Assembly (NCBI GenBank): GCA_021648425.1
Contig: JAKISV010000075.1
Location: forward strand, 1-12,353
DNA: 12,353 nucleotides
Source: Rhizobiaceae bacterium
Lineage (GTDB): Bacteria > Pseudomonadota > Alphaproteobacteria > Rhizobiales > Rhizobiaceae
Direction of reading: 5' to 3'
The notes beneath the pieces are model-generated. The model was given only the letters and a program-made list of their open reading frames with translations. It did no database searches and was not told the DNA's origin. Of the stretch, positions 6,028-12,353 are shown one piece after another. The position numbers and the translations under genes were made by a program. Position 1 is the stretch's first letter. Every line of letters starts with the position of its first letter.

Positions 6028-7740
6028 ATGAAACTAACCCATTTTGTAGCCACAACGTGGAGCGTGGCGCTAATGTCCACCTCGGCATTGGCCGGCTCTC
6101 ATCTGGCCCAGGGCCGCGATGGCAATGTTAATATCATTTATTGGCAAGCCGTATCTATTTTGAACCCGTTCCTTTCAGGCGGCACTAAAGACATTGACGC
6201 TTCCAACCTGATTCTTGAGCCGCTTGCGCGCTATGACCAGGATGGCAACATGGTGCCCTGGCTGGCAACTGAAATTCCAACCGTTGAAAACGGCGGTGTT
6301 TCTGAAGACCTGACCTCAATTACCTGGAACATCAAACCGGGCATTAAGTGGTCCGATGGCACAGACTTCACCGCAGCTGATGTTGTTTTCACCGCTGAAT
6401 ACTGCATGAACGAAGATGGTGGTTGTAAACAAACAACATCATTCTCGGATGTTGAATCAGTTGTGGCTGATGATGACCTGACCGTCACCGTGACTTTTAC
6501 AAAGCCCAAGCCCTTCCACTATGGCGCATTTGTTGGCGGCACCAGCCCGATCCTTCAGGCTGCACAGTTTAAAGACTGTGTGGGTGCAGCGGCTCCCAAT
6601 TGTACGGAACAGAACTTCAACCCAATCGGCACCGGACCCTTCATGGTTAATGAATTCCGCGCCAATGACGTTGTGACAATGGTTGCCAACCCCAATTATC
6701 GCGACCCCTCCAAACCAGCTTTTGCCAGCCTGACCTTTAAGGGTGGCGGCGATGCGGCATCTGCTGGCCGTGCAGTTCTTGAAACCGGCGAATTCGATTA
6801 TGCCTGGAACCTGCAAATTGACCCAACTGTTCTGGCCGATATGGCAGAAGCTGGCAACGGCACTGTTGTTTCATCGTTCGGTACCGCGGTTGAACGGATG
6901 ATGGTCAACATGACCAACCCATCCGCTGATCTGGGTGATAAACGCTCGACACTTGAAGGCGGTCCCCACCCCTTCCTCAGCGACCCGGCTGTCCGGCGTG
7001 CTCTGAGCATTGCAATTGATCGCAATCTGCTGGCTGAAGTGGGCTATGGCGCTGCAGGCACTGCGACCTGTAACGTAGTTCCGGCACCGACCATCTATGC
7101 ATCAACTGCCAATGATGAATGTCTGGTTCAAAATATTGAACTGGCCAATCAGGTTCTGGACGATGCAGGCTGGGCACGCGGTGCTGATGGCATCCGTGAA
7201 AAAGACGGCGTTCGCCTGTCAATCCTGTACCAAACTTCTACCAATGCGGTGCGTCAGGATACCCAGGCACTGGTTAAGCAGTGGTGGACTGAAATCGGTG
7301 TGGAAACCGAGCTGAAAAACATTGATGCTGCTGTATTCTTTGGTGGTGATCAATCCAGCCCGGATACATTCCAGAAATTCTTCGCTGATATTGAAATGTA
7401 TACCAACCTGTTCGATGGCACCGATCCGGAAGCCTATATGAACAGCTGGACATGTGCGGAAATTCCTTCACCGGAAAACAACTGGCTTGGTTCCAACATG
7501 CCGCGCTATTGTAATGCGGATTATGATGCTTTGGCTACAGAGCTTTCTGAAACCGCCGCCATCGAAGACCGTGCGCGTATCGTCATGAAAATGAACGATA
7601 TGCTAATGGCTGAAGGTGCAATGATCCCACTGGTTCACCGTGGTCGCGTATCTGCGCACGCCAATTCACTTAACGGTGTTATCTTGAACACCTGGGACAG
7701 TGAAATGTGGAATGCCGCCGATTGGACTCGCGGCGAATAA
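6028..7740 (+). CDS. Periplasmic substrate-binding protein of the peptide/nickel ABC family (SBP family 5)
   Basis: Captures the substrate in the periplasm and delivers it to the permeases. The start is ATG 6028, preceded by an excellent GAGGAG ribosome-binding site; an upstream in-frame start at 5878 lies inside dppF and is rejected. The product has 570 residues, within the size range for this family. Residues 1-22 look like a secretory signal peptide (Lys2, hydrophobic core, ALA before a likely cut ahead of Gly23). There is no lipobox, so a soluble protein is expected. Family features include LEPLARYD near residue 64, a WSDGTDFTAADVVFT-type segment near 107-121, GTGPF and VRRALSIAIDR. Eight cysteines fall in four close pairs, suggesting four disulfides. 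A strong hairpin follows the stop codon. The ligand is not predictable here. Confidence 0.93.
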   Translation: MKLTHFVATTWSVALMSTSALAGSHLAQGRDGNVNIIYWQAVSILNPFLSGGTKDIDASNLILEPLARYDQDGNMVPWLATEIPTVENGGVSEDLTSITWNIKPGIKWSDGTDFTAADVVFTAEYCMNEDGGCKQTTSFSDVESVVADDDLTVTVTFTKPKPFHYGAFVGGTSPILQAAQFKDCVGAAAPNCTEQNFNPIGTGPFMVNEFRANDVVTMVANPNYRDPSKPAFASLTFKGGGDAASAGRAVLETGEFDYAWNLQIDPTVLADMAEAGNGTVVSSFGTAVERMMVNMTNPSADLGDKRSTLEGGPHPFLSDPAVRRALSIAIDRNLLAEVGYGAAGTATCNVVPAPTIYASTANDECLVQNIELANQVLDDAGWARGADGIREKDGVRLSILYQTSTNAVRQDTQALVKQWWTEIGVETELKNIDAAVFFGGDQSSPDTFQKFFADIEMYTNLFDGTDPEAYMNSWTCAEIPSPENNWLGSNMPRYCNADYDALATELSETAAIEDRARIVMKMNDMLMAEGAMIPLVHRGRVSAHANSLNGVILNTWDSEMWNAADWTRGE

Positions 7741-7750
7741 TGTAACAATT

Positions 7751-7779
7751 TGGCCCCGCGCACTGTGCGGGGCCATTTT
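7751..7779 (+). terminator. Intercistronic GC-rich hairpin, partial terminator or mRNA-stabilising element
   Basis: GGCCCCGCGC (7752-7761) pairs with GTGCGGGGCC (7765-7774), with one G-U pair and a 3-nt loop; T7751 with A7775 adds a pair. ATTTTC follows, a short T-run. It lies 11 nt after the binding-protein stop and ahead of the permease genes. Such elements are known to let binding protein accumulate above the permeases, by partial termination or by protecting the upstream RNA end. Confidence 0.75.
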
Positions 7780-7808
7780 CAATTCCAGCTTATGTACCGG
7801 GGCGCAAA

Positions 7809-8837
7809 ATGCTAAACTATACCATCCGACGACTGATGTTTACCATCCCGACGCTTTTGTTCATCAGCTTTGTTATTTTCCTGATTCTTGATCTGGCGCC
7901 CAATGATCCGACCGGCAACCTGCCGATGACCATACCACCCGAAGTGCGGGAAAAAATCCGAATTAGCCTTGGCCTGGACGCCCCCATGTATGTGCGATAC
8001 CTGCTATGGTGCAAACAGTTTTTTATCAATGAGCCGCTGAATCTGATTGGAGAATGGTTCAATATTTGTATCGGGGCTTGTGAAGATCGCCTTCGGGTTC
8101 GCAGTTGGGCCACCCGAAGCCCGGTTGTTGATCTGATTGCCGAGCGCATGCCACAAACCCTGTGGGTTGTTGGCATGTCATACGTTGTCAGCATCGTGAT
8201 TGCCCTGCCTATTGGTGTGATTTCAGCCTACAAACAATATAGCTGGTTTGACCAAATCGGCACCTTTGTTTCCATGATCGGTTTTTCGATCCCTACTTTT
8301 TTCACCGGCGTTATGCTGATCGTCATCTTCTCCGTATGGGTTCCCAACGACAGTATTTTTTGGCTACCTTCGATTTATGACACCACCCACAAGGTGACCG
8401 ACTGGTCCAGCTTCTGGTTCCAGATGCGCCAGATGGTAATGCCCGTAATGGTGCTGGCGCTATACAATGCGGCCCAATTGAGCCGATTTATGCGGGCCAG
8501 CATGCTGGACAACCTGTCACAGGACTATGTGCGCACCGCTCGAGCCAAGGGGCTGAAGGAAAAGACCGTGTTGCTGGTGCATGTGTTGCGCAATTCAATG
8601 ATCCCGGTTGTTACCGTCATTGCCCTTTCAGTGCCGCAGGTGTTTGGCGGTGCTATTATTACCGAACAGATTTTCAGGGTGAACGGCCTTGGGCAGCTAC
8701 TGATTATTGGCATTCAGGGTGCCGACATACCATTAGTGCAAACCCTGACCTTTGTGTTTGCCGTGCTGATCGTTCTATTTAACCTGGTTGCTGATATTCT
8801 ATATGGCCTCCTAGACCCAAGGATCCGTTATGACTAG
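7809..8837 (+). CDS. dppB: Peptide ABC importer permease, DppB/OppB type
   Basis: Inner-membrane channel subunit. The 342-residue protein starts with a membrane segment (about residues 8-30), followed by a long periplasmic loop and then further hydrophobic segments near 118-140, 150-178, 207-222, 263-285 and 305-333. The cytoplasmic EAA loop that docks on the ATPases is clear at about 239-262 (DYVRTARAKGL to HVLRN). The ending LLDPRIRYD is characteristic of the family. The periplasmic loop (31-117) is longer than in E. coli DppB as I recall it and contains Cys68, Cys87 and Cys91. The ribosome-binding site (GGGGCG) is modest, consistent with lower expression than the binding protein upstream. 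It overlaps the next gene by 8 bp (ATGACTAG). Confidence 0.93.
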   Translation: MLNYTIRRLMFTIPTLLFISFVIFLILDLAPNDPTGNLPMTIPPEVREKIRISLGLDAPMYVRYLLWCKQFFINEPLNLIGEWFNICIGACEDRLRVRSWATRSPVVDLIAERMPQTLWVVGMSYVVSIVIALPIGVISAYKQYSWFDQIGTFVSMIGFSIPTFFTGVMLIVIFSVWVPNDSIFWLPSIYDTTHKVTDWSSFWFQMRQMVMPVMVLALYNAAQLSRFMRASMLDNLSQDYVRTARAKGLKEKTVLLVHVLRNSMIPVVTVIALSVPQVFGGAIITEQIFRVNGLGQLLIIGIQGADIPLVQTLTFVFAVLIVLFNLVADILYGLLDPRIRYD

Positions 8838-9846
8838 TGCCGACAAACAAGTTGAAGCTAAAAACCGTTCGCTATGGGGCGATGTCTGGTCTCAGTTTCG
8901 CACCCACAAGGGCGCAATGGTAGGCATGGTTGTGTTCTCAATTATCCTGTTCGGGGTAACTGCGGGGCCTTTTTTATGGAAAACCGATCCGCAATATTTG
9001 GATATCCGGGCCAAAAACACTTTCCCGATGATCAGTTGCTTTTTCACCGGTTCACAGATCGCGCAGTGCTTTAGTGATCCAACGTCAATCAAATTTTTCG
9101 ACCCGGACGCTGAGGTTCTGGAGCGAATTAAGGTCACCTGGGCTCACCCTATCGGTAGCGATCAACTGGGCCGAGATTTGTTGGCGCAACTGCTTCAAGG
9201 CGGAAGAGTATCCCTGGCTGTGGGGATGACCGCCATGCTTTTGTCATTGGTGCTTGGCACCGTTGCCGGGGTGGTCGCCGGATATTTCAAGCGACTTGAC
9301 GGGCCAATAATGCGGTTGACAGACCTGTTTCTTGCATTACCTCTGCTTCCCCTGTTGTTGGTTATTATTATGCTGTTTCGCGATACTCTGCGAAACGCTT
9401 TTGGTCCTGAGACAGGGATATTCCTGCTAATTGTATTCATCATTGGCATCACCAGCTGGATGCAAACAGCGCGTATTGTGCGCGGTGATGTTCTGGCCCT
9501 CAAGGAACGCGAATTCATACTGGCGGCCAATTCCATCGGCACCCCCTCAAAACGGATTATCACCCGTCATATCCTGCCCAATATCTTGTCCCCGATTATG
9601 GTGTCGGCCACTCTGGGCGTTGCCACCGCCATCATTACCGAAAGCGCCCTTTCCTTCCTTGGCCTGGGCTTCCCCTCTGATTTTCCCACCTGGGGGCGGC
9701 TGTTGTTTGATGGCACGACCTTTATCCAGCAGTCCCCTGCCCGGGTGATTTGGCCGGGTCTGGCAATTTCATTGACCGTACTGAGTGTCAACTTCATTGG
9801 TGATGGTTTGCGCGATGCGCTGGATCCACGTATCAGGGGACGCTAA
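8830..9846 (+). CDS. dppC: Peptide ABC importer permease, DppC/OppC type
   Basis: Second channel subunit, forming a heterodimer with the DppB-type protein. The 338-residue product has a cytoplasmic N-terminus with the family segment FRTHKGAMVGMVVFSI (23-38), a first membrane helix near 29-49, and a periplasmic loop containing Cys70 and Cys80. The hallmark HPIGSDQLGRDLLAQLLQGG lies at 106-125. Later helices lie near 130-151, 166-184, 196-210 and 250-280. The EAA loop spans about 227-250 (EREFILAANSIGTPSKRIIT region), and FLGLG (276-280) and the ending ALDPRIRGR are typical. The ribosome-binding site AAGGAT lies inside the end of dppB and the start overlaps its stop by 8 bp, so the pair is probably translationally coupled. 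It is the last gene of the operon, converging on an Lrp-family regulator. Confidence 0.93.
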   Translation: MTSADKQVEAKNRSLWGDVWSQFRTHKGAMVGMVVFSIILFGVTAGPFLWKTDPQYLDIRAKNTFPMISCFFTGSQIAQCFSDPTSIKFFDPDAEVLERIKVTWAHPIGSDQLGRDLLAQLLQGGRVSLAVGMTAMLLSLVLGTVAGVVAGYFKRLDGPIMRLTDLFLALPLLPLLLVIIMLFRDTLRNAFGPETGIFLLIVFIIGITSWMQTARIVRGDVLALKEREFILAANSIGTPSKRIITRHILPNILSPIMVSATLGVATAIITESALSFLGLGFPSDFPTWGRLLFDGTTFIQQSPARVIWPGLAISLTVLSVNFIGDGLRDALDPRIRGR

Positions 9847-9875
9847 AATCTTCCACGAACCAGGAATTTCAATCA

Positions 9876-9910
9876 GGTTATGGCAAAACGCGGCTTTGTT
9901 TTACCATACC
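9876..9910 (-). other. Long imperfect hairpin over the end of the Lrp-type gene, between convergent genes
   Basis: GGTTATGGCAAAAC (9876-9889) and GTTTTACCATACC (9898-9910) pair around an 8-nt loop, with one bulge. One pair is G-U in minus-strand RNA but a C-A mismatch in plus-strand RNA, so the fold is better for the Lrp-type transcript. It covers that gene's stop codon. No T-run follows, so it may stabilise a 3' end rather than act as a classic terminator. It is the only candidate structure separating the two convergent transcripts. Confidence 0.4.
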
Positions 9911-10327
9911 GTAGGCAAAGCTGGTGTTGATCGAAGCGATTGATGGAATCGGGTGGATGTGGGTGCGGATAAAACTCTCGTAAGCCTCAAGGTTTTGTAC
10001 CACGACCCGCAGCAGATAATCGGTGTCACCGGTCATCAAGTGGCAATCCATTACTTCGTCAATGTTTTGAATACGGCGTTCAAATTCCTGAGCCACTTCA
10101 ATTGAATGATGCTCAAGCCGGATCTGGATGAACACCGTCACCGGCAGGCCATACGCCTTTTGGTTGACGATCGCTGTATAGCCTTCGATCACACCACTTT
10201 GTTCCAGAATGCGCAACCGACGCAGGCAGGGAGAAGGTGAAAGATTTACCCGCTCAGCCAGATCCGTATTGCTTTGTCGCCCGTCTTTTTGCAGCTCGCG
10301 CAATATCTGCAGGTCTTTTTCGTCCAT
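9878..10327 (-). CDS. Lrp/AsnC-family transcriptional regulator (MdeR-like by position)
   Basis: A 149-residue regulator with an N-terminal helix-turn-helix (about 1-60: MDEKDLQILRELQKDGRQSN, then LAERVNLSPSPCLRRLRILE) and a C-terminal RAM ligand-binding domain (about 66-140) holding the typical GDTDYLLRVVV stretch (100-110). The start at 10327 is chosen because GGGAG lies 7 nt upstream, the length fits the family, and a plausible promoter just upstream would start transcription near 10351. An in-frame ATG at 10357 lacks a ribosome-binding site, and one at 10483 would lie inside the divergent gene. It is divergent from methionine gamma-lyase; in Pseudomonas putida an Lrp-type regulator, MdeR, controls mdeA from the same arrangement. 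Control of mdeA in response to an amino acid, perhaps methionine, is inferred. Confidence 0.9.
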   Translation of the reverse strand: MDEKDLQILRELQKDGRQSNTDLAERVNLSPSPCLRRLRILEQSGVIEGYTAIVNQKAYGLPVTVFIQIRLEHHSIEVAQEFERRIQNIDEVMDCHLMTGDTDYLLRVVVQNLEAYESFIRTHIHPIPSIASINTSFAYGMVKQSRVLP

Positions 10328-10350
10328 ATCCAATCTCCCGTTAGCAGAAC

Positions 10351-10378
10351 GTGCCATAAAATAGATGTTTTTTGGCAC
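10351..10378. promoter_or_regulatory. 11-bp inverted repeat in the regulator-mdeA spacer, candidate operator
   Basis: GTGCCATAAAA (10351-10361) and TTTTTTGGCAC (10368-10378) are inverted copies with one mismatch around a 6-nt spacer. The repeat covers the -10 box and most of the spacer of the predicted promoter of the Lrp-type gene. That is a good position for autorepression. Lrp-family proteins often bind several degenerate dyads, and a second repeat with the same core lies 13 bp away. Confidence 0.6.
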
Positions 10379-10387
10379 ATAAAGCAA
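10358..10387 (-). promoter_or_regulatory. Candidate promoter of the Lrp-type regulator gene
   Basis: Read on the minus strand, TTGCTT (10387-10382) and TATTTT (10363-10358) are separated by 18 nt. Each matches four of six consensus sigma-70 bases. Transcription would begin near 10351, about 24 nt before the chosen ATG, leaving room for the GGGAG ribosome-binding site. Confidence 0.4.
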
Positions 10388-10390
10388 GAA

Positions 10391-10413
10391 AATGCCGTGT
10401 AATCTATGGCATT
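10391..10413. promoter_or_regulatory. Second TGCC/GGCA inverted repeat ahead of mdeA, candidate operator
   Basis: AATGCC (10391-10396) and GGCATT (10408-10413) are a perfect 6-bp inverted repeat with an 11-nt spacer, ending 29 bp before the mdeA start. It shares the TGCC/GGCA core with the 10351-10378 repeat, giving four half-sites in about 60 bp. The two probably bind the same regulator. Confidence 0.5.
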
Positions 10414-10442
10414 GTTTTGTCATCAACCTTTTGGAGAATGAC

Positions 10443-11642
10443 ATGTCCAAGCCATCCAACAACCCCCCTGAAGGCCTTGCCACCCGTGCTATTCATTTCG
10501 GTTATGACCCGCAAGACGAGCACGGCGCGCTGACCCCGCCCTTGCATCTGACCTCTACCTATGCATTTGAAACAGCCGAGGCCGGGGGTGAAATTTTTGC
10601 GGGCGAGCGCGAGGGCTTTGTCTATTCGCGTGTTGGCAACCCCACCACCGACCTGCTGGAGCGCCGCATTGCCAATCTGGAAGGCGGAGAAGCCGCGCTT
10701 GCCACCGCATCTGGCATGGGCGCAATTACCGCGCTGTTATGGACCTATCTGCAATCAGGTGATGAAATTATTACCGACCTGACGTTGTACGGGTGCACTT
10801 TTGCACTTTTCAGCCATGGGTTTTCCCGTTTCGGCATCAAGGTTACACATGTCGATATGACCGACTCCGCCACCCTTGAGGCAGCAATCAGTGACAAGAC
10901 CAAATTTGTCTATTTCGAAACCCCGGCCAACCCGAATATGCGGATCGTTGATATTGCGGCGATTTCGCACATTGCCCATGCGCGCGGAGCGCAAGTGATT
11001 GTGGACAACACCTATGCAACCCCGATCATAACCCGCCCAATTGAACTGGGCGCTGACTTTGTTGTCCATTCCGCCACCAAATACCTTGGCGGGCATGGGG
11101 ATTTGCTGGCCGGTATCATCGTTGGGCGGCTTGAAGAAATGATTGAAGTGCGCACCATCGGCATCAAGGACATGACCGGCGCAGTGATTGCACCGTTCAA
11201 CGCGATGCTGATCCTGCGCGGCCTTAAAACGCTAGAGTTACGCATGGAACGCCACAGCGAAAACGCCATGAGAATCGCCCAGATGCTGGAAGCCCACCCG
11301 GCGGTTGAAGTAGTGCATTTTCCCGGGCTAAAGGGATTTGCACAACATGATTTGGCAAAGGTTCAAATGAGCATGTTTGGCGGCATGATCGCATTTGAAG
11401 TCACCGGCGGCTTTGAGGGCGGAAAGCAGGTGATGAACCGACTGAATTTGATCCAGCGGGCCGTCAGTCTGGGGGATGCGGAAACCCTTATCCAGCACCC
11501 GGCCAGCATGACCCATGTCACCTATACACAAGAGGAGCGCGCCGCCCACGGGATCAGCGAAGGGCTGATCCGCATATCCGCAGGCCTGGAAAATGTTGAT
11601 GATATTCTAGCCGATCTGGACCATGCCCTGCCCGAACGCTAA
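10443..11642 (+). CDS. mdeA: L-methionine gamma-lyase (PLP-dependent Cys/Met metabolism enzyme)
   Basis: Splits L-methionine into methanethiol, 2-oxobutyrate and ammonia in the cytoplasm. The 399-residue protein has the fold-type I signature with the PLP lysine at Lys213 (HSATKYLGGHGD). Tyr61 and Arg63 (YSR), which contact the cofactor phosphate of the neighbouring subunit, are present, as is Tyr116. Cys118 (LYGCTF) matches Cys116 of the Pseudomonas putida enzyme, a residue used to tell methionine gamma-lyase from cystathionine lyases. Lys242-Asp243, Ser342 and Arg377 also align with that enzyme at a constant offset of two. The start is ATG 10443 with GGAG eight nt upstream; an in-frame ATG at 10392 lies within the operator region and is rejected. 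The gene is divergent from an Lrp-type regulator. Activity on homocysteine or cysteine is possible. Confidence 0.93.
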   Translation: MSKPSNNPPEGLATRAIHFGYDPQDEHGALTPPLHLTSTYAFETAEAGGEIFAGEREGFVYSRVGNPTTDLLERRIANLEGGEAALATASGMGAITALLWTYLQSGDEIITDLTLYGCTFALFSHGFSRFGIKVTHVDMTDSATLEAAISDKTKFVYFETPANPNMRIVDIAAISHIAHARGAQVIVDNTYATPIITRPIELGADFVVHSATKYLGGHGDLLAGIIVGRLEEMIEVRTIGIKDMTGAVIAPFNAMLILRGLKTLELRMERHSENAMRIAQMLEAHPAVEVVHFPGLKGFAQHDLAKVQMSMFGGMIAFEVTGGFEGGKQVMNRLNLIQRAVSLGDAETLIQHPASMTHVTYTQEERAAHGISEGLIRISAGLENVDDILADLDHALPER

Positions 11643-11712
11643 AACCAGATTATGCTGACTGAGGATGGTGATAAAGCGGGATTGAGCGAACCTCTCCAAT
11701 GACCGGCAAGAA

Positions 11713-11729
11713 TGCCCCTATTTCGGGCA
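11713..11729. other. Weak hairpin between convergent mdeA and the PHP-domain gene
   Basis: TGCCC and GGGCA pair around a 7-nt loop in the 116-nt space between the two stop codons. Neither strand has a following T-run. It is the best stem I can see there, but terminator function is doubtful. Confidence 0.2.
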
Positions 11730-11758
11730 ATTACAAACCTTTGGTGTGCATTTGGTGG

Positions 11759-12353
11759 CTATAGCCATATCGGGTTTGACCATGCCCTTTTACCGGCACG
11801 ATCAATGACTGTGACGCGAATCCAGGGCGAGTCGGCCAAGCGCTCAAGGGAAAGCTGCGCGGTTCTCATTGATATGCCATGCAAAGTTGCCATTGATGTT
11901 CCCTTGCCTTGAACAATAACCGTGACCGAGGCAGAGCAATCAATTTCAATACCGTCGCCAGTGAGGCGAATATCATGAATATCAGGGCCAGTACTGGAAT
12001 AAAACTCCCCGGCTTTCAGCGCCGCGGTCAATAATTCAGGCGTGTTTTTTTCCGCCTTGACCATAACCCAGCCACCAAAAAAATCGGGTGTATTGAAATG
12101 GGCATCATCGGTGGCAATCAGGTTTAGTTTTTTTCCGTTGTTAAGCAGGTATTCCAGCGTCAAAAAACCCTCGCCGCGGTCATTGTCAACAACGCAGCCG
12201 TGATTATAAATTTCAACTGCATGGGCGGCAGAGATAGAGCGCGCATCTGCCTCGGTCATTCCAGACCAATGCGGATGCGCAATGACGACAAATGCGCCGG
12301 CATCACGCGCACGCCGGGCGATACTGGCACCGGATTCTGAGGCTTTCAAGGCC
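11759..12353 (-). CDS. PHP-domain metal-dependent hydrolase, C-terminal part (cut by window edge)
   Basis: A polymerase-and-histidinol-phosphatase (PHP) type protein, probably a metal-dependent phosphoesterase or amidohydrolase-like enzyme. The frame stays open to the right edge, and the codon at 12349 is TTG with an open codon before it, so the true start lies outside. About 198 residues are visible. The first part holds late PHP metal-site motifs: VIAHPHWSGM near the start, AVEIYNHG, then ATDDAHF, which supplies the final D-x-H ligand pair. EFYSSTGPDIHDI follows, then a beta-rich C-terminal tail (about 80 residues) of the kind seen in CehA-like PHP proteins. The N-terminal H-x-H ligands are outside the window. 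The substrate is unknown; the gene converges on mdeA, with no evident functional link. Confidence 0.75.
   Translation of the reverse strand, partial: ALKASESGASIARRARDAGAFVVIAHPHWSGMTEADARSISAAHAVEIYNHGCVVDNDRGEGFLTLEYLLNNGKKLNLIATDDAHFNTPDFFGGWVMVKAEKNTPELLTAALKAGEFYSSTGPDIHDIRLTGDGIEIDCSASVTVIVQGKGTSMATLHGISMRTAQLSLERLADSPWIRVTVIDRAGKRAWSNPIWL

Noticed and set aside
10328..10483. Longer starts for the Lrp-type regulator at 10357 and 10483
   Set aside because: The 10483 start falls inside mdeA and crosses the operators. The 10357 start has no ribosome-binding site and would lie upstream of the predicted transcription start.

Overview
The window looks like a bacterial chromosome segment of roughly even base composition, most likely from an alphaproteobacterium. 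The ArgE, peptide-transporter and methionine gamma-lyase proteins resemble alphaproteobacterial versions, but this is an impression from residues and no search was run. Genes are tightly packed, with short intergenic spaces and two 8-bp start/stop overlaps. I see no tRNA, rRNA, CRISPR array, transposase or phage gene.

Layout. (1) 1-1356: the first 98 codons of a form II RuBisCO large subunit (cbbM, minus strand, cut by the window edge), divergent from a LysR-type regulator of CbbR type. The spacer holds two inverted repeats. (2) 1435-3830, minus strand: a two-gene operon of M20 metallo-hydrolases, an ArgE-like deacetylase followed after 1 nt by an M20D amidohydrolase. It ends in a clear intrinsic terminator. 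(3) 3831-3987: a divergent control region with a 24-bp near-perfect palindrome beside a good sigma-70-like promoter. (4) 3988-9846, plus strand: a complete peptide/nickel-family ABC importer in the order ATPase, ATPase, binding protein, permease, permease. A GC-rich hairpin lies between the binding-protein and permease genes. (5) 9878-11642: an Lrp/AsnC regulator divergent from methionine gamma-lyase (mdeA). Their 115-bp spacer carries two inverted repeats built on TGCC/GGCA half-sites. (6) 11759-12353, minus strand: the C-terminal part of a PHP-domain protein.

How the parts may work together (inference). The importer would bring in peptides or acylated peptides. The two divergent M20 enzymes would free amino acids from N-acyl conjugates, and methionine gamma-lyase would degrade methionine to methanethiol, 2-oxobutyrate and ammonia under control of its neighbouring Lrp-type regulator. 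This organic-nitrogen scavenging block sits beside a CO2-fixation locus, which suggests a mixotroph or facultative autotroph.

I found no clearly undescribed system. The points most worth checking are the 24-bp palindrome, the paired operators in front of mdeA, matching four-cysteine patterns in the two transporter ATPases, and eight clustered cysteines in the binding protein.
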